DNA of 64,000 nucleotides from the NCBI GenBank assembly GCA_001600175.1, contig BCJC01000005.1:1902471-1966470 (forward strand). The letters are read 5' to 3'. The stretch's first letter is position 1. Each line of letters opens with the position of its first letter. The position numbers and the translations under genes were made by a program. Under the pieces are notes generated by a model. That model saw only the letters and a list, made by a program, of their open reading frames with translations, made no database searches and was not told where the DNA came from. Positions 1-10,074 of the stretch are shown piece by piece. The DNA comes from Erythrobasidium yunnanense. Lineage: Eukaryota; Basidiomycota; Cystobasidiomycetes; Erythrobasidiales; Erythrobasidiaceae.

Positions 1-3000
1 CAACTGCACCGAAGATGGCCTCATAGAATGGGCAACTGCGACGGTCACACATCCAGCAAGCGCAAAGACTATCAAAGACTACTCGGGTGTCACGCAACGC
101 TCGAATGAATACAACGATGAGATGGATGTGCCTTGTTCCGGAGTCGGTGGGTGCTTTTCTTGCCAGGGCTAAATTCTAGATTGCGCTGACGGTACACGCG
201 TGTTCGCAGGCTTCGTCAAATTCTACACTCATGAAGACGCACTCGCTTTTATCGATATAGTTAAAGGGGAGAAGGGCATGCAGGCATGTCTCGCGAAGGT
301 TGGTTCACACCATCTTGACTTGCGTTAAAGAATCTAGCTGAGTGCGATATGAACATACAGGAAACGATGCAAGGGCAGATGGAGCGCGCATCTGATCCCT
401 CCTCTACCAATCTATACATCTCGCACGTAAGGCCTGCTCCTGCTCAGACGCGTCCTTTCCCGCTGATCTTGCCTCCTCAGCTACCTCTCCACTTCACAGA
501 ACAAGACATCCTATCACTCTTCCCACCTCCTACCTATCTCATCGCCTCCATCCGTCTCCTAAAAACAGGTGATCAGCCCGGCCGTCGTTCGCGGGATCCT
601 AATCCTCAATTCAAAGGCGCAGCTTTTGCGCGTTTCGAGACAAGAGAAATGGCCATGCGTGCTATTGCGGAATATAATGGAAAACACCTGCTGAATCAGC
701 ATGATAATGGTACAGGTGGAGGAAAGAAAATGACGCTCCAGTTGCGGTTTGCGGACTCGGAGGGGCAGAAAATGTTGAAGAAACAGGAGAGATATGCGAG
801 CAATGCGGTACAGCTGCAGCAAGGTTGTTTGACACAACCGTATCAGCGCATCGACGTCGTCACGAACGCTATCGAGCAGGGCACCGAGAGGCATCAGAAA
901 AAGCTTGAAATAGAGTACGGACAGGCTGATTATAGCAAGACCACATCTCCTTCTTCAGGAGAAAGCAGTCCGATTATGCACCTTGGCCCTTTTCCTGTGA
1001 CTACTTTCGCTCCTCCACCGCCTTCTTCCTTTCCTCAGCCTGCAGCAACCTACGCTGCACCTTCTATCGGCGGAAGTCTACCTTCTGTACCCTACAACAC
1101 GCTTCCTCCTCCTATTGTCGACAGGTTCGACGCAATACCGCCGCCCACCACAACTTTCCCCTCCTTTTCTTCGCCAAGTCTTCCTCCATTGCAGACTTGG
1201 CTTCCACAGCCTAAGCAGGCATATTATGGAGACAGCTTCACCGCATCGCTGTCGCACGCCAGTACAATGGGCTATCCGCCTACCAATCTACTCCCGCTTC
1301 CGGCCGCATCGTACCCAGACATCAGCGCCAACGCTTCATACAGCAGCAGCAGCAACAACTCGTTCACATCGGCTATACCAAACGCTATCCTTCTTCCTGA
1401 TCCTGCAGCTTCAGCACAAATTGCGGAGCCTATTCCTAGTATTTTAAGCTCAGCTGCAGCAGCCGAAAAAGCCGCACAAGCAGCCACCTATCTCCAACAA
1501 TATCTCGGGAGTCTAGGATACACAAAAGATGCACTACTCAACCTTCCACCCTTACTTAGTCTTCCAGGCCTGAGCACATCGTTCACCAATAGTGCGGCTT
1601 CTTTGCCGCCTATGCCGGCTTTCAAACCTCCTCTTCCTCTCGCTACCACTTCGTCTTCAGCGAGACCTTCTTTACCAGCCATATTTCCCTCGTTGGGCAC
1701 CTATCCAAATTATCCGCCATCGGACAGTACTCGGGATACATTCAAGTTTGAAAACAGTTATCAGAGCTTGCAGGCTTCTCCTCTCGAAGTAGAGAACGCC
1801 AGAAATGCTGAGCTGCAGCAGAAGATACAGGCACTGCAGATCCAGCACGAGAATCTGATTGAACAGACACGAAGCTTGCAAGCGAAGATGACGGCGAATA
1901 CCAATACACAGCTCACTCAAGAGCAAAATGGAAGTGGCGAGATGAGCCAGAGAAGACAGTCTGTATCGCCCTCTGTCGCTCTTAACGCCTATCGCTTCGG
2001 TAACTCTTGGCAAGACCCGATGCTCAACGTAGAGTCCGTGGACGAGCAGGAAACAGCAGATACATCCCCTCTTTCTACCCCGATCAGGACTCGATCCATG
2101 ACTACTCATCATATGACCACTAAACCCTCGATGAGCTTGCTACCTCCCGCTTCTGCTCTCGCTAGACGAAGCAGCGCCTTCGAAGCTAGAGATAGTAAAG
2201 CCTTACAGGAACAGCAGCAGAAGAGTATAGTAGAGGAAAGAAGAGGATCTGCATCGAGCGAGACTTACGGCACGGAGAGAAGGGCTTCTACATCTATCTA
2301 TATTCCACCTCATGCTCGAGAGCGCGAAAGCAGTCCGGTATTCACTACGCCCGCTTCTTCAGCACGAGGCTCACTTTCATCAGATACACACTTCACACGA
2401 CGCGGTTCTCTGGGCACAGCCTACTCCACACCAGCTTCTATGGTCGACACGTCCGTAGCTTCTTTCTTCGAACGAAGAAAGTCCTTATCGCCCGAAGTAC
2501 CTCTTTCAGCCAATGCACCCCCTCCGGGTCTTGAGCACATCGTTCCGAAGGAAAAGATTATACTGCCTTTCGACAAAGCGCTTCGCAGCTTTTCGACAGC
2601 GGGACTGGAAACGTACGCTTCGAAAGCTGCTTCTGCAACGATTAGTGGAATGCCTTCGTTAGAAGCTGAGGTGGAGGAAGATAAGAAAACGATGGATCTT
2701 GTCAAAGATTTCTTTAGCAGGAGAGGCTCGCAGCAAGTTCCCCTGGTCTCGTCAGAAATCCGCACGATGCCCAATAGACAGGCGTCGAGTAGTACCAACA
2801 ATACCCACACCATCAATAATAGCAATACTAACAGTACAAACCCCAAACGAGCTGGAATAACGAGAAGGAACAGCTCATTCCTCAGGCTCAAGAGTTCCTT
2901 CGAGTCAGTCAAGGAGCTCAATGAAAGCTCACCTTCTCCACTTAGCAAAGTCTGGCCTGGCGATTCTCATCTACAAGCAACTGGAGCCACTCCAGGGAAC

Positions 3001-3282
3001 AACAGCGGTAGTAATCAACCGCAATTGACACAGATCACACCGCACTTCACTTTCGGAGTCTCGCACGCTCCAATCGATAAGGAAAGGCTCACCCCATCAA
3101 ATGTAATGGCAGCACATACCGATGTGCGCGGCCAGAGCGCAGAATTGGACACCCTTCTCACTCCTCTGGTCAGACCTGGCCTACAGGAACGCATAAAGTC
3201 TGATGCGAGCGAAGATGTCGTCGAGCAGTACATGGAGAGTAAAGCTGCAGGACCTAAAGCTGGACTTCGCAACTGGCAATAA
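1..3282 (+). CDS. RBMS/MSSP-like tandem-RRM RNA-binding protein (5' partial)
   Basis: Exons <1-146, 210-298 and 361-3282; the N-terminus lies before the window. The end of a first RRM is visible (GFVKFYTHEDALAF, then GMQACLAK), followed by a second RRM starting TNLYISHVRP and ending LQLRFADSEGQKMLKKQ. This spacing and the FADSEGQK ending match single-stranded nucleic-acid-binding RBMS/MSSP proteins. A segment of about 800 residues, rich in Pro, Ser and Gln, follows in one large exon. It carries eight R-R-x-S sites, a Q-rich coiled-coil-like stretch (LQQKIQALQIQHENLIEQ) and an IYIPPHARE motif. Likely a post-transcriptional regulator in cytoplasm or nucleus. The RRM assignment is firm; targets are unknown. 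Confidence 0.85.
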
Positions 3283-3620
3283 ATCGAAGAGGATACTCTG
3301 GGCAGATTAGTGGTATCTGGAATTATATTGTTTCGCAGCGAGCAACTTCAGCGCAGTCGGATATTCACACAGTCATCAAGCAGAACGCAACAAATCAGCA
3401 GATCTCGTTCTCAAAGGCTTCGTAAATTACCCAAATCGTTAGCTTTCCATGCAGCCCTCACTTTTCCCACTTCATTTATGTAGCTATACTTTCTGTGTAT
3501 CATACGCAATGCTATGCTATGCTATCCTGCTTTGGCTTCCTGCTTGCTCCGAGATAAACCCCCTATTTTCACGGCTATCTAGTCGAAGCGTGTCCACCAT
3601 TCTCTTGCTCGCACCACAAG
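3283..3620. other. intergenic, gene 1 3' side and thioesterase promoter
   Basis: No gene recognised. Short open frames here are not supported by codon pattern or homology. It holds the 3' flank of the RNA-binding protein and the promoter of the next gene, with a repeated ATGCTATGCTATGCT tract near 3508-3524. Confidence 0.6.
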
Positions 3621-5574
3621 ATGCTAATACAGACTTCTGCACGCCGTCTAGCTGCTCGACGCTCCACCTCTTGCTCAGTCTGCTCCTGCTTGACCTTCTC
3701 GACCTCTTCCCTTGCAAGACAAGCAGATCTCGCGACAACGCGTCCCATCAATGCACCTGATCCCAATGTCGCTCCTCTGCCTATACGAACTACAGAAGCT
3801 CCTAGGAAAGAATCCGATGCTGTTAGAACACTGGACCGCCTCGCTTCTGCTTTGCGAAAGGAACAAGATGGTTCAATGAAAGTAAAGCTGTCGCGGCTGA
3901 GAGGAGGGTCAGTATATTCAATCTCGGCATCATCGTGATGATTAGTATAATTGAAGCCTTGTGCGAACAGAGGCTTCTGGGCCGATCGTCAATTACCCAG
4001 TACGAGTGCTGTAACGAAAGAAGATGCAGCATCGATGGGCAAGTCGCAAGGACATATAGAACTTCCAGAGACATGCTCCATGTCAGATTCGTACATCGAA
4101 GTAGACCTTCCCTTCGAGTCGGATCCGCCTTTATTGGAGGTAACTCTACAGACGTACATAGCTTGCCTACTACTTTAGACTAACAGACTATCCCTAGGTT
4201 TATATCGGGGCTTTTACGTCTGTCCGTGTGGGCAGAATCATGGAAGGTAAGCTCGATTTGCCAGAGTACGCTACACTCGCTGACTCCTTGCGTTAGATCT
4301 GGACAGTTTGGCCGGATCTATAGCATGGAAGCATGTACTTCCAGACGGAGCGAGCTCTTCAGATGCCGCCAAAAGCGGGTTATACATAGTCACAGCGAGC
4401 GTGGATAGGCTCGACATGCTTCGGCCACTATCAAACAGTGATCCCGAAGATCTTCGTTTGTCAGGGCATGTCTACTCTACTGGAAACTCGACGATGGAGA
4501 TCACTGTCCGCTTACAGTCAGTGTCGAAATCACGAGGCATGGATAAGAATCCCGAGACGATACTATTAGGAAGATTCACGATGGCATGTAGGGATTCCAG
4601 TACTGGAAAAGCAAAGAAAGTGCCTCAATTAGTCACGGAAGGCGAAGATGAGAAGCGGCTGGAAAGTATGGGAAAAGAACAAAGAGCAAAGAAGATGAGT
4701 CTCCTTAAGACGAACTTGCAGAATACGCCACCGAATGAGGAAGAGAGTGCCATGCTGCATAACGTCTTTACGAAATACGCGAAATACTACCAGCCGGGAG
4801 CATCTGTGCCGGAAGAGATTGTCTGGATGAAGAAGGGAACGCAGTTGTCGAGTATCTTGATGTGTCATCCTCAAGAACGTAATGTACATGGTGAGCATAG
4901 TATGAGAAGCATTCCAGAGTGCTAAGCTAATCTCCCTTCTCACCAGGCAATATCTTCGTAAGCCTGTCCTTATACAATGCTGTTAGCCTAGACTGACAAC
5001 GCCAATCGATAGGGAGGCTATCTTATGCGGCTGTGAGTCATGCTCTCAGGCAGATCTCCATGTACTGAAACAGTGTGTCCGTCAGAGCATACGAGGCAGC
5101 ATATGCGACTGGCTGTCTATTTGCAGATGGACCCGTCATCTTCCTGGCACTAGAGTGAGCTCGGTCGCTTCAGGCTCCTATCACACATATCGCTCATTCT
5201 TCCTTCATAGTGAATTAGCCTTCAAGAATCCCGTTACCGTGGGCTCGCTCCTCCAGCTCACGACAGCCGTGACGTTCTCGCCAATTCAGCACTATGAGCA
5301 ACGTATGTCCCGTTACTCCCTTGCGAAGAGCAGACTGACTTAGTCGCCTTTCCTTACAGACAAATCCTTCCAAGTCAGCGTCGAAGCCGCAACGATCAGT
5401 CTTCACACGGGTGAACGACTAGTCACGAATGTGTTCCACTATACTTTCGCGTCACAGAGTCCATTGAAGAAGTTTGTGCTGCCCGAAGACTATCTGGATG
5501 GCGTGAGGTGGTTGGAAAGTATGCGGAGACGAGAGACGGGACGAGAGCTGAGAAAACTGTATGCGGGTGCTTAG
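3621..5574 (+). CDS. mitochondrial acyl-CoA thioesterase, ACOT9 type
   Basis: Nine exons: 3621-3907, 3971-4139, 4198-4246, 4297-4890, 4947-4957, 5013-5032, 5086-5154, 5211-5302, 5360-5574; 501 aa. It hydrolyses acyl-CoA to free acid and CoA. The Arg/Ser-rich start (LIQTSARRLAARRST) is a mitochondrial presequence. First hotdog half: DSYIEVDLPF, then VGRIMEDLDSLAGSIAW. Second half: GNIFGGYLMRLAYEAAY, then DELAFKNPVTVGSLLQL, both typical of ACOT9. Exons 5 and 6 are only 11 and 20 nt and together write the conserved NIFGGYLMR core. In exon 7 the acceptor giving LAYEAAY is preferred over one 13 nt earlier because it matches the family. Confidence 0.9.
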
Positions 5575-5820
5575 TAGTATGGCGGTCCTTCGGTTGTCAC
5601 GATTATTTGGGCGAAGGCGAAAGAGTACTGATCTAACCCGTGAAGAGACGAAAGCTGATCAACAGGGTAGGGGACTCAGCAACCCGACAACGATATATAG
5701 GCACGCTGATCTGCAGAAGGAGAGAAGATAGGAGGAAAAATGACCGTGGCGCTCTGGGCGCTCCATAAAAAAGCGAATTTCTGGAGGCCGCATGCGGCAC
5801 GCTGTGCTAGTGCGACCGCC

Positions 5821-7248
5821 TCATGCGTTCTCGACGTTGCCGTTGAGAGGGACGCCAGTGGTAGTGATGGAAGTGCCATCCTGGAAGATGGTCTTGACAG
5901 TATAAGGACCGGCTCCGAGGCCAGATCTGCTCAGTAAACGAAGTCAGTCATCGGTCGCATCCTGGCATAAGCGAAGGAAGGGAACTCACTCGGCAAGGAA
6001 GTAGTTGTAGTCTTGTCGAAGTAGGGTCTTTCCTCCGATCTCGACAGACTTGATAGGTTTGCCAGCTCCGCGAACTTGGATACCAGCCCAGTACTGCGAA
6101 GAACCGCTCTTCCTGCATGATCACGGAGCATATGTCAGTATGATGAGTACAGAAACCAAGATAAAGAATGGCGCACCAGAAGAAACTGAGCTCGCCATTC
6201 TCGAGACCGACGGCCGTGCAGTCTACAAACTTCCATGAAATGGGTCCGACACCGGAGGTGCTGACGATCTTATCTAAGTTGAGAAACTATCTAAGTTATG
6301 TCGACTGGTCGCTGGATCAGGACCTACTGAAAGCGGCTGTGCTCAAATCGAGATTTCCTGCTGGGCACTGTAGTGCGAGAAAACTGTGATCAGGAACTAC
6401 CGATTGCGTATGATCCATAATTCTGCTTACCTCTGGGCTGCATGGAGGTAGATCGAGGAAAAAAATCGAAGGGATTAGTCTAGATGTGTTATTCGCCGCG
6501 CATGACGATCTCGACGTACCACTGTACGGAGAGGGAAAAGTCAGTATCGATCACAGAAGGGTTACGCACTGAAGGCTTACCTTGTTTGTGATCTGGACGT
6601 TGACTGTGCCCCTATCGCCCTTGACTTGCAGACAAGCGCCTATCAAGGCGAATCAGCCAAATGAAACCGGAGCGATCGAATATGGCTGACTTACCACAGT
6701 ACTCTGACGACTTCCATTGCGCACCGGGCCATGCTACGAACATCTGCATGGCCAAAGCGTCAGGTCTCGATCTCGTATGAACGGGCGACTTATACGCAAC
6801 CTACCAAGTCTGATCTGGCTGGCAGCTTGCAGTTACCGCCAGTGCCATCATTTCCGTAGACTAGGTAGGCAATGTCAGCGATGTCTTACTCTTCGCGAGG
6901 ATATAGCTTACAAGTGGCAGTTCCGGATGTAGGGCCAGTGTAGGTAGTCGTGATACCTGAAGGCACAGCTGAAGTTGGTGCAGCCGCAGCTGATGACCTG
7001 GTGCTGGAAGTCGGCGCCCTTGAGCTGGATGCAGCTTTGCTGCTGGATTTCGGCGAGGGTACGACGACAGCGGCATTTCCAACGGTTCTGTATACGGTCG
7101 CAAGTACGGTTTTGGTCACTGTCGATGGTTTAAGCGTTGAGCACGCTCGCTTCTCGTGGACGAAACCTTGATGAGCAGCACCACCGCTGCCGAGAGCGAG
7201 AGCTGAAGAAGCTACGCAGAGAGATGCGGCGATGAGGGAGAAGCGCAT
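5821..7248 (-). CDS. expansin-like secreted protein A (DPBB plus CBM63-like domain)
   Basis: Ten exons in transcript order: 7248-6912, 6860-6805, 6743-6695, 6639-6581, 6521-6520, 6437-6431, 6367-6328, 6273-6177, 6112-5990, 5926-5821; 291 aa. Signal peptide MRFSLIAASLCVASSALA, a Ser/Ala/Thr linker to about residue 105, then a double-psi beta-barrel (FYGNDGTGGNCKLP, FVAWPGAQWKSSEYCGACLQ, VQITNKCPECPAGNLDL) and a C-terminal expansin domain (ISWKFVDCTAVGLENGELSF, QYWAGIQVRGAGKPIKSVEI). Expansins loosen polysaccharide walls without hydrolysis; fungal members act on plant or own cell walls. Exons of 2 and 7 nt encode the join across CPEC. Skipping both also keeps frame but deletes three conserved residues and leaves a 213-nt intron. 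A tandem paralogue lies upstream in transcription at 7881-8722. Confidence 0.88.
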
Positions 7249-7880
7249 GGTGTGGGCTGCAGAGATCAAATAGCTATAGGGAGCGTGGATGCAGAGTGTG
7301 ATGCAGACGAGACGAGACCGCTGCGGGGTCTAGGAGCGAGATTGGGATTAGGATGAAGAAGAGAAGGACAATATTTCAAGTTGAGCAGACGAAACAGCTT
7401 CGGAGAATTGCTGGGATCGTTCCTTCGAGGTGATGTGCTCTGTGTGGACTGCGGTCGCCATGGCAGCAGGCAAGTCAGCAGCAGCGAGGATCAGCAGCTT
7501 ATCGTGCTGTGGATCTCCGGTATATCTCTCGAAGGCACGTCGCGAATGTTAGGTCTTATGGCTTACCTTTCGTTTCGCGAGCTGATTGACCGGTTTCTCA
7601 GGTTGGCTTTCGCCAGCTCGATAGCGGTGTTTCGCGGCATTCTTTCTGCTATTGCGGTATCTCGTGTTGATCGTCTACTGGACGTCTTTCTCTATCTCGA
7701 CGCGTCGTCAGTCGTTGTGCAAGGGACCCGCATCGAAGCTGTCCGGAACGACCTGGTTCTGAACCCTCTAATGCCTTACTATACAACAACTATATGATGC
7801 GGAAAGAGCGAGAAACCTTGATCTCGCCAGCTGGCGCAACGCCAGGCCATACAGCACCTTCTCAGGAAATCCGAAACGTT
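7249..7880. other. intergenic between two expansin-like genes
   Basis: Promoter of expansin-like gene A and 3' flank of gene B, both on the minus strand. An open frame on the plus strand at 7381-7797 has no recognisable domain or splice partner and is left uncalled. No repeats or RNA gene seen. Confidence 0.5.
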
Positions 7881-8722
7881 TCAGCCCTGACCCATCTGAT
7901 GGTTGAGCGCGACCTCGGAGACAGGCGAGACACTGCCATCGTGATAAGTGACGCGAACCTGGAATGGACCTGGCCCAAGGTCTGCAAGCGAAACGTGAGA
8001 CTGAAATACTCAAGAATACTGTTTCTACGCCTACCTCTCTGTTCAAAGTAGTTGTAGTCTTGACGAACAAGCGCAATCCAATCTTGCGAACCAGGCTTCT
8101 GGACTTCCAATGATCTGACAGGCAGGGCAGCTCCTCGGACTTGAAGACTGGCCCACGTAGGACCAGTGCCGGTCTTCCAGTAGTATTCCAGATTACCAGA
8201 CTCCAAGCCTGCATCTTTGCAGTCGACAAACATGAATGAGACTTGACCTTCGCCTGATACGTGACCATCTTTAGATGAGCCTGTAAGGATGGAATCGAAA
8301 GCTTTGTCGGAGAAATCGAGATCGCCAGGTCGACCTTCGGGGTACTTGTTGGTAATCTGAACATAGGTAGACCCCTTGTCGCCAGTCACGCGGAGACAGG
8401 CTCCTGCGCACGGCAGACCTGATTAGCTGGGCTCCTAGTAGTCCACCTAGACTGATGACCCTCACCGCAGTATAGAGCCGACTCCCAAGCTGCTCCAGGC
8501 CAAGCGACGTACATCTGCATGACTATGCTCAGCTCACTGCCCTGACATGCAGTCGTTTCCGCAACTCACCATGTCGGCTCGAGGCGCCAGCATGCAAGTA
8601 CCACCCGTGGCGTCCATTCCATACGGAGTGCCTTTACCAGATACAGGTCCCAGATACGCTGTTTCAATAGCTGATTGTCTAATAGCCAGAGCGGCGTGTG
8701 CATAAGCGAGTGGGAGACGCAT
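7881..8722 (-). CDS. expansin-like protein B (tandem paralogue of A)
   Basis: Exons 8722-8570, 8514-8466, 8403-8035, 7981-7881; 223 aa. It aligns with gene A throughout: TPYGMDATGGTCMLAPRAD, MYVAWPGAAWESALYCGACL, VQITNKYPEGRPGDLDF, VSFMFVDCKDAGLESGNLEY, TWASLQVRGAALPVRSLEV, RQDYNYF. It lacks gene A's long linker, and both cysteines of CPEC are replaced (YPEG), so one disulfide is probably lost. Exon 2 is 49 nt with the same phase as exon 3 of gene A, while the region split into six exons in A is continuous here. The N-terminus (MRLPLAYAHAALAI) is a weak signal peptide; an upstream exon cannot be excluded. Probably secreted, wall-binding; activity uncertain. Confidence 0.85.
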
Positions 8723-9238
8723 GATCTGCAGTCGGGGATGCGATTGAGCAGGGAGTGTGTGGTGAGGAGACAGCTAGAGAAAGCACAAGACGACCAGACG
8801 TAGTAGGACTAATCTAACGAAGGCTAGATTGGGTCGGAGCTGGCAGGACACGTATGCTGGCTCGCGCCCGTATCTGCCGGCTGAGGCGCCGTGAATCCGA
8901 AACAGCAGCTAAGGAGCGGACTGAGGGGAGGGCGTTGATCGGGCAGTGTGCAGCGACAGAGTGAGAAGTGCAGTAAAAGACCTTGCTATGGTTGTCGTTG
9001 CTGATGCTATGCGAGGCAAAGCAGGTCGCATAGCCCAGTCGCCTGCCCAAAGGTTGAGCACACAACTCACAGAGCGCGGTTTAGAGACGCGACGCAACAG
9101 GCTCTCCTGGAATGCAGCAAGAAAGGAAACGGGAGTATCGTAAGTCTAGGAGGCAGCGGTAGTTTTTGGGTTCAAACGGTAGTGGAGCAGACGATGCACG
9201 TTCTTGGTGGATGAGGATACAGCAAACCACAAAACAGA
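8723..9238. other. intergenic, promoter of expansin-like gene B
   Basis: No gene supported. Open frames of 60-83 codons on both strands lack homology or splice context. It holds the upstream region of expansin-like gene B and the 3' flank of the next minus-strand gene. Confidence 0.5.
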
Positions 9239-9697
9239 TTATACAGCATGGTCATTAAACAAAGTCTTGGAAGGGGAAGCAGGAGACTTCAGAGCAGTTG
9301 TAGAAGCATTGGCTTCATCAAAGACAGCCAGCATGGATGGGAGAGGTGAGACAGGAGTGAATGGGTAGGCTCGAGTCGGCTTGTCGTGAGCTTTGCGAGT
9401 AAAGGTAGGAGATCGCGGCATCATCTTGTTTGCGAGGGAACCATGCTTGTTCTTTGAAGCAGTAGATGGGTGATGGCGCATCATAGGCGAAATGGGCGAG
9501 TGAGGGTATGCTCGTTCGGCTTTGCTTTGTCGGAAAGCGATCGTAGGGCTGCGAGGCAGCAGCTTGCGATGGACAGTTGCTTCGGAAGTAGGTGTGCGAG
9601 GTACTATCACAGTGACTTCCTTGAACAGCTCAGGATCGTAAGACATGCCTTCCGTCTTCTCCTGTAGCTTTAGTGCTGCAAAGAGTGGCATGATCAT
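9239..9697 (-). CDS. small hypothetical S/T-P-rich protein with internal repeat
   Basis: Single open frame of 152 aa; product not recognised. It is basic and rich in Ser-Pro/Thr-Pro sites and contains two copies of a module of about 25 residues: PRSPTIAF...RAYPHSPISP and PRSPTFTR...RAYPFTPVSP. The dense S/T-P sites suggest a substrate of proline-directed kinases (inference). No signal peptide or membrane segment. An additional 5' exon is possible. The internal repeat is the main reason to accept it as coding. Confidence 0.55.
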   Translation of the reverse strand: MIMPLFAALKLQEKTEGMSYDPELFKEVTVIVPRTPTSEATVHRKLLPRSPTIAFRQSKAERAYPHSPISPMMRHHPSTASKNKHGSLANKMMPRSPTFTRKAHDKPTRAYPFTPVSPLPSMLAVFDEANASTTALKSPASPSKTLFNDHAV

Positions 9698-10074
9698 TCT
9701 TGGTGAGGCGCCAGGCTTTAGACTGTCGAATGAGGATCTGCTGTAGACTGTTCAGCGGATCGTTAAGGCATGATTTAGTCTAACGGACCTAGAGTTGTCG
9801 AGGTTCCGTTGTCGGTGGGTGGAAGAGCAGTGTTGCAACGGATCTACAAGTTCAAAAGCTGGCTTTGATGCTACCGTTGTTGATCAAGAGCTGCACCAAT
9901 CATACGGAAGCGAGGCGGCTTCGTCAGTCAGCCGAACCAAAGACAGTTACGTCGGTCGATCAGGGGAGGAATACGTCGGTAGTGATTGAGTCTGCCGTTT
10001 AACAAGTAACGACAATTTATAGCGGTCTGATCCGCCAGTCTGCACCGACAATATGTGAGCCTTGTGGGCGATTT
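9698..10074. other. intergenic
   Basis: No gene recognised. A 64-codon open frame on the plus strand at 9795-9989 has no visible domain and is not called. Lies between the 5' end of the S/T-P-rich gene and the 3' end of the CDF transporter, both on the minus strand. Confidence 0.5.

Noticed and set aside
2421-2948. 175-codon open frame antisense to the RNA-binding protein
   Set aside because: Shadow of the large exon; Leu/Ser-rich translation with no domain.
7381-7797. 138-codon plus-strand frame between the expansin-like genes
   Set aside because: No recognisable domain, start is not ATG, and it lies in promoter/3' flank DNA of well-supported minus-strand genes.
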